DNA of 32,229 bases from Bacteroidales bacterium UBA2939 (GTDB taxonomy: Bacteria; Bacteroidota; Bacteroidia; Bacteroidales; P3), in the NCBI GenBank assembly GCA_002349055.1, contig DECD01000050.1:13099-45327 (forward strand), read 5' to 3'. This document shows, in pieces, positions 22,135-30,218 of the stretch. The translations under genes were made by a program, and so were the position numbers. The notes beneath the pieces were generated by a model. The model saw only the letters and a list, made by a program, of their open reading frames with translations. It was not told the DNA's origin and made no database searches. Each line of letters starts with the position of its first letter. The stretch's first letter is position 1.

Positions 22135-24113
22135 AGTAAATTCATTCTTTTAAGTAATGCTTTGTTGTCGGGCTCGCGGCCCATGAAATTGCGGAAGAGG
22201 ACGGCGGGATGTTCGGTGCCGCCGCGTGAGAGGATTTCGCGGCGGAATCTCGCGGCGGTGTCGCGGTTGAAGATGCCGTCCTGTTTGAAGCGGCTGAAGA
22301 TGTCGGCGTCGAGCACTTCTGCCCATTTGTAGCCGTAGTAGCCGCTGGCGTAGCCACCGCCGAAGATGTGGCTGAAGTTGGTGGCGGTGCAGCATCCGGG
22401 GACGCGCGGCAGGAGGTTGGTCATGGCGCCAGCCTCCACCTCTTCGGCCTTCCCGACGGTTGAACCGTCGAGCATGGTGTGGAAGGCGATGTCGGTATAG
22501 CCGAGGTTGAGCTGGCGCAGGCAGAGCCATCCGGCCAGGTGGTTCTGCGCGGCACGGATTTTGTCGATGAACTCCGTCGGCAGTGGTTCGCCGGTCTGCC
22601 AGTGGCGGGCGAAGGTGGCGAGGAATTCAGGTTCGTAGCACCAGTTCTCCATCACCTGCGACGGCATCTCCACGAAGTCGCGCTTGACGTTGGTGCCGCT
22701 CAACGACTCGTACCGCACGTTGGAAAGCATGCCGTGCATGGCGTGTCCCATCTCGTGCATGAAGGTCTCCACCTCGCTGAAACGCAGCAGCGACGGGGTT
22801 TCGGCGGTGGGCTTGGAGAAGTTGCACACCACCTGAATCTGGGGACGGATGTCGCCGTGCTGGCCGCGAAACTCGGTCATCCAGGCACCGCTGCGCTTCG
22901 AGGCTCTCGGGTGCATATCGAGATAGAGAATTCCCATCTCCCGGGTGCCATCGAGCACGCGGTATACTTTCACGTCTTCGTGGTAGACTGGCACTTCGGG
23001 AGCAGGGTCGAAGTGCAGGCCGTAGAGTTTGCCGTAGAGGCCGAAGATGCCCTCGCGGACGGCATCGAGGCGAAAGTAGGGACGCAGCTGCTCGCTGTCG
23101 AAGGCATAGCGCTGCTGCTTCAGTTTCTCGGCATAGTGGCTGAAGTCCCAAGGCATGAGAGGTGTGAAAGACGAAATTCTTTGTATCTCGGCAAGCTCAT
23201 TTTTTGCGGCCGGAAGCACAGCCTCCTTTAGTTCCTGCATGAAGCGGCGCAGGTTGGGCAGACTCTGCACCATGCGGTCCTCGAGTACGTAGTCGCAGTA
23301 GGTGTTGTAGCCCAACATACGGGCTTGCTCGGCGCGGAGCTCCACAATGCGACGGATGACCTCGTTGTTGTCGTGCTCATTGCCGCGGCCACCGATGGAG
23401 CCGTAGGCGCGGTACATCTTCTCGCGCAGGTCGCGCCGTGTGCTGTAGGTCATAAAGGGCCCGTAGGAGGGGTAGGCGAGGGTGAAGAGCCAACCCTCGA
23501 GACCTTTGGCCTCGGCCTCCTCGCGGGCGGCGGTGCGGACGGGCTCGGGCAGCCCCTCGAGGTCGGCCTCGGAGGTGAGGTGCAGGGTCCAGTCGTTCAT
23601 GTCGGCTAAAGCATTCTGGCTGAAACGCAGCTTCAGCTCGCTGAGTTCCTCCTCGTTACGCTTGTAGCGCTCGCGGGCTTCGCCCTCCAGGGCCACGCCG
23701 TGGCGGCGGAAACTCTTGAGGGTGTTCTCGAGTAGGGTTTTCTTTTCGGAGTGTTCAGAATAATCGGAGTTTTCGGAAACAGTTTTCACCCGCTCGTAGA
23801 GACGGTGGTCGGTCATCACTTTCATGCTGAAGCGCGTCATCTCGGGTTCCAGCTTCATCACCACTTCCTGCAAGGCGTCGCTGGTGCAGCACTCGTTGAG
23901 GTTCATCATGATGGCACTCACGCGGTTCAGCCGCCGGTCGGCACACTCCAATGCCTCGACGGTGTTTTCAAAGGTCGGTGCCTCCGTGCTGGTGGCTATG
24001 GTCTCGATGGTGTGCTCCGCCTCCTCGATGGCGGCGCGGATGGCAGACTCGTAGTCCTCAATCTTGATTCGGTCGAATGGGGGAAACTCCCACTCCTGTA
24101 ATAGTATGTTCAT
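22131..24113 (-). CDS. M3 family metallo-oligopeptidase (Dcp/oligopeptidase A-like)
   Basis: The 660-residue form starts at MNILLQEWEFPPFDRI, where alignment with the family begins (FPPFDRIKIEDYESA); the longer frame adds an unrelated AT-rich stretch. The zinc motif HEMGH is at 453-457, and E482 in DFVEMPSQVMENW is the third ligand. The GGYASGYYGYKWAEVLDADIF block near 586-606 is typical of M3 peptidases. The enzyme cuts short peptides; no signal peptide is visible, so it is likely cytoplasmic. Residues about 111-123 (TVSENSDYSEHSE) are encoded by a four-unit 9-nt repeat. It is translationally coupled to rnr. Confidence 0.94.
   Translation of the reverse strand: MNILLQEWEFPPFDRIKIEDYESAIRAAIEEAEHTIETIATSTEAPTFENTVEALECADRRLNRVSAIMMNLNECCTSDALQEVVMKLEPEMTRFSMKVMTDHRLYERVKTVSENSDYSEHSEKKTLLENTLKSFRRHGVALEGEARERYKRNEEELSELKLRFSQNALADMNDWTLHLTSEADLEGLPEPVRTAAREEAEAKGLEGWLFTLAYPSYGPFMTYSTRRDLREKMYRAYGSIGGRGNEHDNNEVIRRIVELRAEQARMLGYNTYCDYVLEDRMVQSLPNLRRFMQELKEAVLPAAKNELAEIQRISSFTPLMPWDFSHYAEKLKQQRYAFDSEQLRPYFRLDAVREGIFGLYGKLYGLHFDPAPEVPVYHEDVKVYRVLDGTREMGILYLDMHPRASKRSGAWMTEFRGQHGDIRPQIQVVCNFSKPTAETPSLLRFSEVETFMHEMGHAMHGMLSNVRYESLSGTNVKRDFVEMPSQVMENWCYEPEFLATFARHWQTGEPLPTEFIDKIRAAQNHLAGWLCLRQLNLGYTDIAFHTMLDGSTVGKAEEVEAGAMTNLLPRVPGCCTATNFSHIFGGGYASGYYGYKWAEVLDADIFSRFKQDGIFNRDTAARFRREILSRGGTEHPAVLFRNFMGREPDNKALLKRMNLL
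23742..23777. repeat. 4 x 9-nt repeat inside the M3 peptidase gene
   Basis: The plus-strand units CTTTTCGGA, GTGTTCAGA, ATAATCGGA, GTTTTCGGA encode SENSDYSEHSEK in the peptidase. The unit length keeps the reading frame. Confidence 0.88.
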
Positions 24114-24292
24114 AACTAACCTTAATAACGCATCAGGGATTAAAATATTATATTGTATTTCTATAAAAACTAGTTTAATATTTTTTAACAATGATTTATG
24201 CAATAATAGTTTTTGGGTGTCGTTATTGACATATCCCCGATTGGGTTAAAAAGGTAAAAAAAGAATACAAACTAAAAAAATAATAAACAAAC

Positions 24293-25165
24293 ATGAAGAA
24301 AATCTTTTTGGCTTTCAGCCTGTTGGCCGCAACAATGACTATCGTGGCCTGCAATCAAAAGGAACTTGATGCTAATTACAAGACCATCGACTCTCTGCAA
24401 GGTATTGTTGATGCCAAGGACTCTGAGATTGGCAATCTCTTTTCCATGCTCAACGAGATTGAGGACAACCTGTCGATGATCAACTCGAAGTACTCCAATG
24501 TGCAGCAGATGCGCCGCAACGCCATCGAAGGCAACTACGACCGCAAGAAAGAAATCACCGACCAGATGAGCTCCATCGAGTCGATGATGGCTGCCAACAA
24601 GCAGAAGATTGCCCAGCTGAACAACCGTATCGGCGAGCTGGGTCGCAAGAACACCGACCTTCAGGCTTACATCACCCGCCTCGAGGAGCGCAGCGCCGCC
24701 CAGGAAGCCCAGATTGCCGAGCTCCTCACCGAGCTCGAGAACAACAAGGTTGTTATCAAGGGTCTCAACAAGAACGTCACCGAGCTGACCGCCTCGAACC
24801 AGGAGAAAGACCAGTACATCGCCAAGCAGATTGCTGACGCCAACCGCGCCTACTTCGTGGTGGGTTCCTACAGTGAGCTTAAAGAGGCCGGCATTGTGGC
24901 CAAGAGCGGTGGATTCATCGGCATTGGTCGCAAGCAGGGCACCGTGGCCGACATGAACACCGAACGTTTCACCGAAATCGACCGTACCAAGGTGACCACC
25001 ATCACCGTCAACCGCAAGAAAGCCACCGTCATCTCGCAGCATCCCGAGAACAGCTACGAGCTCGTTGCCGACGAGGAGAACAGCAGCGTCACCGCTTACC
25101 TGCGCATTCTCAACCCCACCCAGTTCTGGAAATATACCGACTACCTCGTCATCTCCACCAAGTAA
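24293..25165 (+). CDS. coiled-coil lipoprotein (Cbp1-like)
   Basis: A 290-residue lipoprotein: signal MKKIFLAFSLLAATMTIVAC with C20, followed by NQKE. Residues about 25-185 are a continuous heptad-rich coiled coil (AQLNNRIGELGRKNTDLQAY...). The C-terminal part (AYFVVGSYSELKEAGIVAKSGGFIGIG) is a small strand-rich domain. This arrangement resembles the Bacteroidetes group annotated as Cbp1-like adhesins, but the name is from memory and adhesion is not shown. The OmpA-family gene follows 33 nt later, so the pair may act together at the envelope. Confidence 0.75.
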   Translation: MKKIFLAFSLLAATMTIVACNQKELDANYKTIDSLQGIVDAKDSEIGNLFSMLNEIEDNLSMINSKYSNVQQMRRNAIEGNYDRKKEITDQMSSIESMMAANKQKIAQLNNRIGELGRKNTDLQAYITRLEERSAAQEAQIAELLTELENNKVVIKGLNKNVTELTASNQEKDQYIAKQIADANRAYFVVGSYSELKEAGIVAKSGGFIGIGRKQGTVADMNTERFTEIDRTKVTTITVNRKKATVISQHPENSYELVADEENSSVTAYLRILNPTQFWKYTDYLVISTK

Positions 25166-25198
25166 AGTAAGGAAGAAAACCGCGTGGTCATTCATACC

Positions 25199-26101
25199 AT
25201 GAAACGTATATTAATCATATTCGGACTTCTCACCTTCGCCATCGGAGGCCAAACTCAAGTATCATACGAGGACGACGCTGACGCCCGCGAGGCTCGTTGC
25301 AATGCCCGCCGCATGAACAATCCCGCCTTGGCAGCCGCCCTTGCCAATATCGAGGCCGACCTTGTCGAGGCCGAGCAGGCCGCCAGCGAGTTGGGCAATG
25401 CCGATGCCAAGACGGCTATCGAGGATGCCAAGGCCGCTGCCGCCAATGCCCGCATGGCTCACAAGAACGGCAAATATTGCCAGGCTTACGACCTCTTCAA
25501 CGAAGCCTATGGCTACCTCTCCAACAGCTATGCCATCGGTGCCAACCATTATGTCGGCAAGTCCGACAATGCTGTTGTCAAGCAGGCCGCCGAGGATGCC
25601 GACCTCTATGCCGAAGCTTCCCACAAGGACGGCCTCGACTGCGCCATGGCTGCCAGCCGTAACGCCAGGATTAGCTACGAGACTGTCCACGATGCCTTTT
25701 CTGGCAGCGCCACTCATGGCACCGTGACTACCGCCAACCTCACTGAACTTCAGAACCACCTCAACCGCATCGAGGCCACTGTCCGCTTCGACTTCGCCGC
25801 CACCGAGCCTCAGTTCGACCAGGCCACCGACCTTGCCATCAATACCCTCTGCAAGGCTATGGATGCCGACAAGAATCTTAAGGTCCTCATCACCGGCCAC
25901 ACCGACAATGTCGGTTCCGCTGCTGCCAACATGGCCTATGGTCGCAAGCGTGCCGAGGCCCTCAAGGCCCTCATGGTCAAGCGTGGCGCTCCCGCTGCAC
26001 AGATTAGCACCGCCTCCCGTGGCGAGGAAGAACCCGTTGCCGACAACGACACCGACGAGCACCGCAAGCAAAACCGTCGTGCGGTCATTACCCTGAAGTA
26101 G
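25199..26101 (+). CDS. OmpA-family protein with Ala-rich helical N-terminus
   Basis: The 300-residue form starts at MKRILIIFGLLTFAIG, a good signal peptide; an ATG five codons earlier is possible. Residues about 30-170 are Ala-rich helices, not a beta-barrel. The C-terminal 110 residues are an OmpA-like peptidoglycan-binding domain: VRFDFAATEPQF, the LITGHTDNVGSAAANMAYGRKRA core, and HRKQNRRAVITL with the conserved arginine. It probably ties an envelope complex to peptidoglycan. It ends before a strong terminator. Confidence 0.88.
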   Translation: MKRILIIFGLLTFAIGGQTQVSYEDDADAREARCNARRMNNPALAAALANIEADLVEAEQAASELGNADAKTAIEDAKAAAANARMAHKNGKYCQAYDLFNEAYGYLSNSYAIGANHYVGKSDNAVVKQAAEDADLYAEASHKDGLDCAMAASRNARISYETVHDAFSGSATHGTVTTANLTELQNHLNRIEATVRFDFAATEPQFDQATDLAINTLCKAMDADKNLKVLITGHTDNVGSAAANMAYGRKRAEALKALMVKRGAPAAQISTASRGEEEPVADNDTDEHRKQNRRAVITLK

Positions 26102-26118
26102 TCTTATTAAGAAATAGC

Positions 26119-26154
26119 AAGGCCCTGTTGCATACGCAGCAGGGCCTTTTTTTT
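26119..26154 (+). terminator. intrinsic terminator of the OmpA-family gene
   Basis: The stem AAGGCCCTG (26119-26127) pairs with CAGGGCCTT (26140-26148) around a 12-nt loop, followed by a run of eight Ts. It also lies just after the convergent uvrB stop, but on that strand the T-run is missing. Confidence 0.93.
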
Positions 26155-26162
26155 GTTCCAGA

Positions 26163-28259
26163 TTATCTGGCGCTCTCCAGCAGGGATTGCATCTCTTTTA
26201 TTTCGTCGCGGTATTTGGCGGCGGCCAGGAAGTCCAGCTCTTTGGCGGCCAGTTGCATCTTGCGCTGTCGGTCGCGGATTTCTTTCCGCAGTTGCTCCTT
26301 CGTCATGGCGAGATAGGGTGACGCTGGAGACGCAGCGGGCTGCGTTTCTACCTGTTGTCCGTATTCGAAACCAGCTTCGGCGGCCATGGGAGCATCCTCT
26401 TTGTAGATGCTGATGGGGTCAATCTCGGTGGCGTTGCGTTCTTCAGCGGCAAGTTCGATGACGCTGGTGGTGCCGAGGATGGCATCGGTACTCTTCACAA
26501 TCTGGCGCGGAACGATGCCGTGCTCCATGTTGTAGCGTATCTGCTTCTCGCGGTGGCGGTTGGTGAGGTCGATGGCGCGCTGCATCGAGCCGGTAATGGT
26601 GTCGCCGTAGAGGATGGCCTTGCTATGCACGTTGCGCGCCGCACGACCGATGGTCTGTATCAGGGCTCGGTCGCTGCGGAGGAAGCCCTCTTTGTCGGCA
26701 TCGAGGATGGCCACGAGGCTCACCTCAGGCAGGTCGAGTCCCTCGCGCAGCAGGTTGACACCCACCAGCACGTCGAAGACACCCATGCGCAAATCGCGCA
26801 TAATCTCCACACGCTCCAGCGTGTCGACATCACTGTGTATGTATTTACTCTTGATTCCTAGGTTGATGAGGTAGGAAGTAAGCTCCTCGGCCATGCGTTT
26901 GGTGAGGGTGGTAACGAGGACGCGCTCGCCTTTGTCGATGGTGTTCTCAATTTCGTCCAGCAAGTCGTCGACCTGGCTCACGGCGGGCCGCACCTCGACC
27001 ACGGGGTCCAGCAATCCCGTAGGACGTATCACCTGCTCCACCACCACTCCCTCGGCCTCCGACAGTTCGTAGTCGGCTGGCGTGGCCGAGATGTAGATGG
27101 TCTGGCCGGTGAGATGGTAGAACTCGTCGTAGGTCAGCGGACGGTTGTCCAGTGCCGACGGCAGGCGGAAACCATACTCGACGAGCGAGGTCTTGCGGCT
27201 GCGGTCGCCGCCGTACATGGCGCCGATTTGCGGCACGGTGACGTGGCTCTCGTCGACCACCAGCAGGAAGTCGTCGGGGAAATAGTCAATCAGGCAGAAC
27301 GGCCGTGTGCCGGGCTGTCGACCGTCGAAATAGCGGCTGTAGTTCTCAATGCCCGAGCAGTAGCCCAGCTCCTGTATCATCTCGAGGTCGTAGTTGACGC
27401 GTTCCTCCAGGCGCTTGGCCTCGAGGTGCTTGTCTATGCTCTCCAGGTAGTCGCGGCGGTCGAACATGTCGCGCTGAATCTGCAAGATGATTTCCGGCAG
27501 GTGCTCCTTGGAAGTAAGGAAGTTGGAGGCGGGATAAATGGTAATCTCGTCGAAGCGGTCGAGTCGCTGACCGCTGACGGGGTCGAAGCTCTCGAGGCGC
27601 TCCACCTCGTCGTCCCAGAAAGAGACGCGGTAGCAAAAATCGGCAAACGAGGGGTAGATGTCGACGGTGTCGCCCTTGACGCGGAAGCGGCCGTTGACGA
27701 ACTCAATCTCATTTCGAACATACTGGCCGTCGAGAAGACGCATCAGCAGGTCGTCGCGTTTCAGGCGGTCGCCCACGCGTATCTCGACGGTGCCTTTCTT
27801 GAATTCGTCGGGGTTGCCGATGCCGTAGATGCAGCTCACCGACGAGACCACAATGACATCCCTGCGACCCGAAAGCAAAGCCGACGAGGCACGCAGGCGC
27901 AGCTTGTCCAGCTCGTCGTTGATTTGCAGGTCTTTCTCGATATAGGTGTTGGTGGCGGCAATGTAGGCTTCGGGCTGGTAGTAGTCGTAGTAGGAGACGA
28001 AATACTCCACCGCGTTGTTGGGGAAGAACTGGCGGAACTCGCCGTAGAGCTGCGCTGCCAGGGTCTTGTTGTGGCTGAGGACGAGGGTGGGGCGTTGCAG
28101 TTCCTGGATGACGTTGGCCACCGTGAAGGTCTTTCCGCTGCCCGTCACGCCTTGCAACACTTGGGCACGCTGTCCGTTGCGCACGCCCTCCACCAGCTGT
28201 CGGATGGCTTCCGGCTGGTCGCCCATGGGGGCAAAGTCCGATTTCAGTTCAAAGTTCAT
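26163..28259 (-). CDS. uvrB: excinuclease ABC subunit B
   Basis: A 698-residue DNA-damage recognition helicase of nucleotide-excision repair. The Walker A motif GVTGSGKT lies at 37-44, the DNA-inserting beta-hairpin YYDYYQPEAYI near 90-100, helicase motifs such as GVNLLREGLDLPEVSLVAI and QTIGRAARN follow, and a C-terminal UVR domain (KEQLRKEIRDRQRKMQLAAK...) binds UvrA/UvrC. The length is standard. It begins only 9 nt after the end of the upstream LtaS-like gene, so it is probably cotranscribed with two membrane-enzyme genes, an unusual context. Confidence 0.97.
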   Translation of the reverse strand: MNFELKSDFAPMGDQPEAIRQLVEGVRNGQRAQVLQGVTGSGKTFTVANVIQELQRPTLVLSHNKTLAAQLYGEFRQFFPNNAVEYFVSYYDYYQPEAYIAATNTYIEKDLQINDELDKLRLRASSALLSGRRDVIVVSSVSCIYGIGNPDEFKKGTVEIRVGDRLKRDDLLMRLLDGQYVRNEIEFVNGRFRVKGDTVDIYPSFADFCYRVSFWDDEVERLESFDPVSGQRLDRFDEITIYPASNFLTSKEHLPEIILQIQRDMFDRRDYLESIDKHLEAKRLEERVNYDLEMIQELGYCSGIENYSRYFDGRQPGTRPFCLIDYFPDDFLLVVDESHVTVPQIGAMYGGDRSRKTSLVEYGFRLPSALDNRPLTYDEFYHLTGQTIYISATPADYELSEAEGVVVEQVIRPTGLLDPVVEVRPAVSQVDDLLDEIENTIDKGERVLVTTLTKRMAEELTSYLINLGIKSKYIHSDVDTLERVEIMRDLRMGVFDVLVGVNLLREGLDLPEVSLVAILDADKEGFLRSDRALIQTIGRAARNVHSKAILYGDTITGSMQRAIDLTNRHREKQIRYNMEHGIVPRQIVKSTDAILGTTSVIELAAEERNATEIDPISIYKEDAPMAAEAGFEYGQQVETQPAASPASPYLAMTKEQLRKEIRDRQRKMQLAAKELDFLAAAKYRDEIKEMQSLLESAR

Positions 28260-28268
28260 GGCTTCTGT

Positions 28269-30203
28269 CTATCTTTTGTCGCACGCGGTGCTTCCGTCGA
28301 GGAACATCTGCTGGCTGCTCTGTGTCATTCCGAAGGCGTGGCGGCGCATGGCCTCGGCACGCCGGGGTTCCTGCCCTATCAGGTCGTCGGTGCTCTTCTC
28401 TTTGTATCGGTAGAGGCTCTCTTGCTGCGTCTTGACGCGATAGAGGTAGAACAGCTCGCCGTCGACCACGCCAATCTTGTCGTCGGCACTGAAGTAGGCG
28501 TATTTGCGGCGGTGGGTAGTGAGGTCGGTGCCAAGCATCGTGCTGCCCGGGTCGAGGCCAAGCATGGCCAGAATGGTGGGTGCTATGTCTATCTGCATGG
28601 CTAGCCGGTCCACGCGTCCGGGTTCCACCATCCGCGGGGCGAAGAACAGCAGGGGCACATGGTTGTAGTTCAGGGCCATCTCGTATTCCGGTTCGATGAA
28701 TGCCCCGTGGTCGGCCACAAATACGAACAGCGTGTTTTCGAACCACGCTTTCTTCTCGGCCATCCTCACGAAACGCCCTATCGCCCAGTCGGCATATTCC
28801 ACGATGCGTTTCAACTTGTCGTCATCGTGCTTGGCTTTGAAGTCGATGCCGTCGGGGACGATATAGGGGCCGTGGTCGCTGCACGTCATCACGGTGGCCA
28901 TGAACGGGCCGTTGGCGGCAATGCTGTCGAGGTGTTCCAGCACGTGGTCGAACATCACATGGTCGGGCACGCCCCAGGTGCCTACCACCTCGCTCGACGG
29001 GTAGCTGTGCTCGCCCACCACGCGGTCGAAGCCGTTCTCGTAGAGGAATCCACGCATGTTGTCGTAGTCCTCGTCGTGGGTCATGAAGTAGGTGGTTGAG
29101 TATCCGGCGCTCTTCAGCAACTGTGGCAGGCCGCACATGCGCGGGATGGGGGTGTTTTTAATCATCTGGCGTGCCAGCAGTGCCGGGTGGCCGTAGAGTG
29201 TGGAGTAGATGCCGTTGTGGGTGTGGATGCCTGCCGACCATGCCTCGGTGAAGGTCAGCGACCGCTCCATCAGGCTGTCCAGACAGGGAGCCAGGCTGGG
29301 CTGCGAGGTGGACAGGCAGGTCTTGGCGGCACTCATCGATTCCATGAGCACCACCACCACGTTGGTGCCTTCCGGCAGGCGTAGCGCTGTGGCGGCCAGC
29401 GTGCTGTCAGCGGGTTCCTGCCGCCATTCGGCAAGCACGGCCTCGGCCGTCGCCTCGTCGGTGAGCTCCACGGGTCGGTTGGCACTCTTGCTGGCATCCT
29501 CGATGCTCTTGATGAAGGTGAACACGGGATTGAGTCCTATCTGGTTCAGGAAAGGGTTGTTGCAGAAATAGGCGGTACCCACGCGGATGGGGCTTTTCTT
29601 CGACACCCTGCCGCGCATGCCTATGAAGCCGATGCCTAGCAGCAGCACTCCGATGACGATGGCCCATGCCAGGGGCATGCGCTGGTCGAGGTTGCGAAGG
29701 AGCACGCGGCGGAAGATGAAACGCCCCAGCAGCCACCAGCCGACGGCCACCACAAGGAAGACCACCAGATAGACCACATACATGGGTTCACTGAGAATCA
29801 TGCTGGCGGCCATGCCGAACGAGTTGGTCAACTCCAAGGCAGAGGCGTCGAGGCGCTGGAAGAAGTAGCAGAAATAAGGTATATCAGCCGCGCAGGCAAA
29901 GAAGCACACCGTGTAGAGCACCATCATCAGGTAGTGCCCGATGGCATAGTACCACCGTTTGCGTATGTGCGCCAGCTCGCCGATGATGACCAGCAGCAGC
30001 GGCAGGGCGATGATGTAGGTGCTCACCGTGGTGTCGAAGCGGAATCCCGTCCACAGCGCCTTCCAGTACAATCCGCCGAAGTCGTCAGCTCCCTCGGTAT
30101 GGCTGCAATAGACCATCGTCTCGACGATGCGGAACAGCGTGAAGAAGGCTATTCCTGCCAGGTAGATGCAGAGTATGTAGTTGTATCGTGCGTTTCTTTT
30201 CAT
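28269..30203 (-). CDS. LtaS-like membrane sulfatase-fold protein, paralog 1
   Basis: A 644-residue protein with about five transmembrane helices in the first 200 residues (YILCIYLAGIAFFTLF, YIIALPLLLVIIGEL, YLMMVLYTVCFFACAA, YVVYLVVFLVVAVGWWLLG, AIVIGVLLLGIGFIG), then a periplasmic alkaline-phosphatase/sulfatase-fold domain. Putative metal ligands are E288 (VLMESMS) and D498/H499 (FVADHG); T328 in IHTHNGIYST is the likely nucleophile by comparison with LtaS. Known relatives transfer phosphoglycerol or phosphoethanolamine to envelope glycans or lipids. The substrate here is unknown. It is 15 nt downstream of its paralog. Confidence 0.9.
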   Translation of the reverse strand: MKRNARYNYILCIYLAGIAFFTLFRIVETMVYCSHTEGADDFGGLYWKALWTGFRFDTTVSTYIIALPLLLVIIGELAHIRKRWYYAIGHYLMMVLYTVCFFACAADIPYFCYFFQRLDASALELTNSFGMAASMILSEPMYVVYLVVFLVVAVGWWLLGRFIFRRVLLRNLDQRMPLAWAIVIGVLLLGIGFIGMRGRVSKKSPIRVGTAYFCNNPFLNQIGLNPVFTFIKSIEDASKSANRPVELTDEATAEAVLAEWRQEPADSTLAATALRLPEGTNVVVVLMESMSAAKTCLSTSQPSLAPCLDSLMERSLTFTEAWSAGIHTHNGIYSTLYGHPALLARQMIKNTPIPRMCGLPQLLKSAGYSTTYFMTHDEDYDNMRGFLYENGFDRVVGEHSYPSSEVVGTWGVPDHVMFDHVLEHLDSIAANGPFMATVMTCSDHGPYIVPDGIDFKAKHDDDKLKRIVEYADWAIGRFVRMAEKKAWFENTLFVFVADHGAFIEPEYEMALNYNHVPLLFFAPRMVEPGRVDRLAMQIDIAPTILAMLGLDPGSTMLGTDLTTHRRKYAYFSADDKIGVVDGELFYLYRVKTQQESLYRYKEKSTDDLIGQEPRRAEAMRRHAFGMTQSSQQMFLDGSTACDKR

Positions 30204-30218
30204 GCGTATGGGGTTTGT

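Noticed and set aside
24114..24203. N-terminal extension of the M3 peptidase
   Set aside because: The added residues come from AT-rich intergenic sequence and do not resemble the family; the ATG at 24113 starts where family similarity begins.
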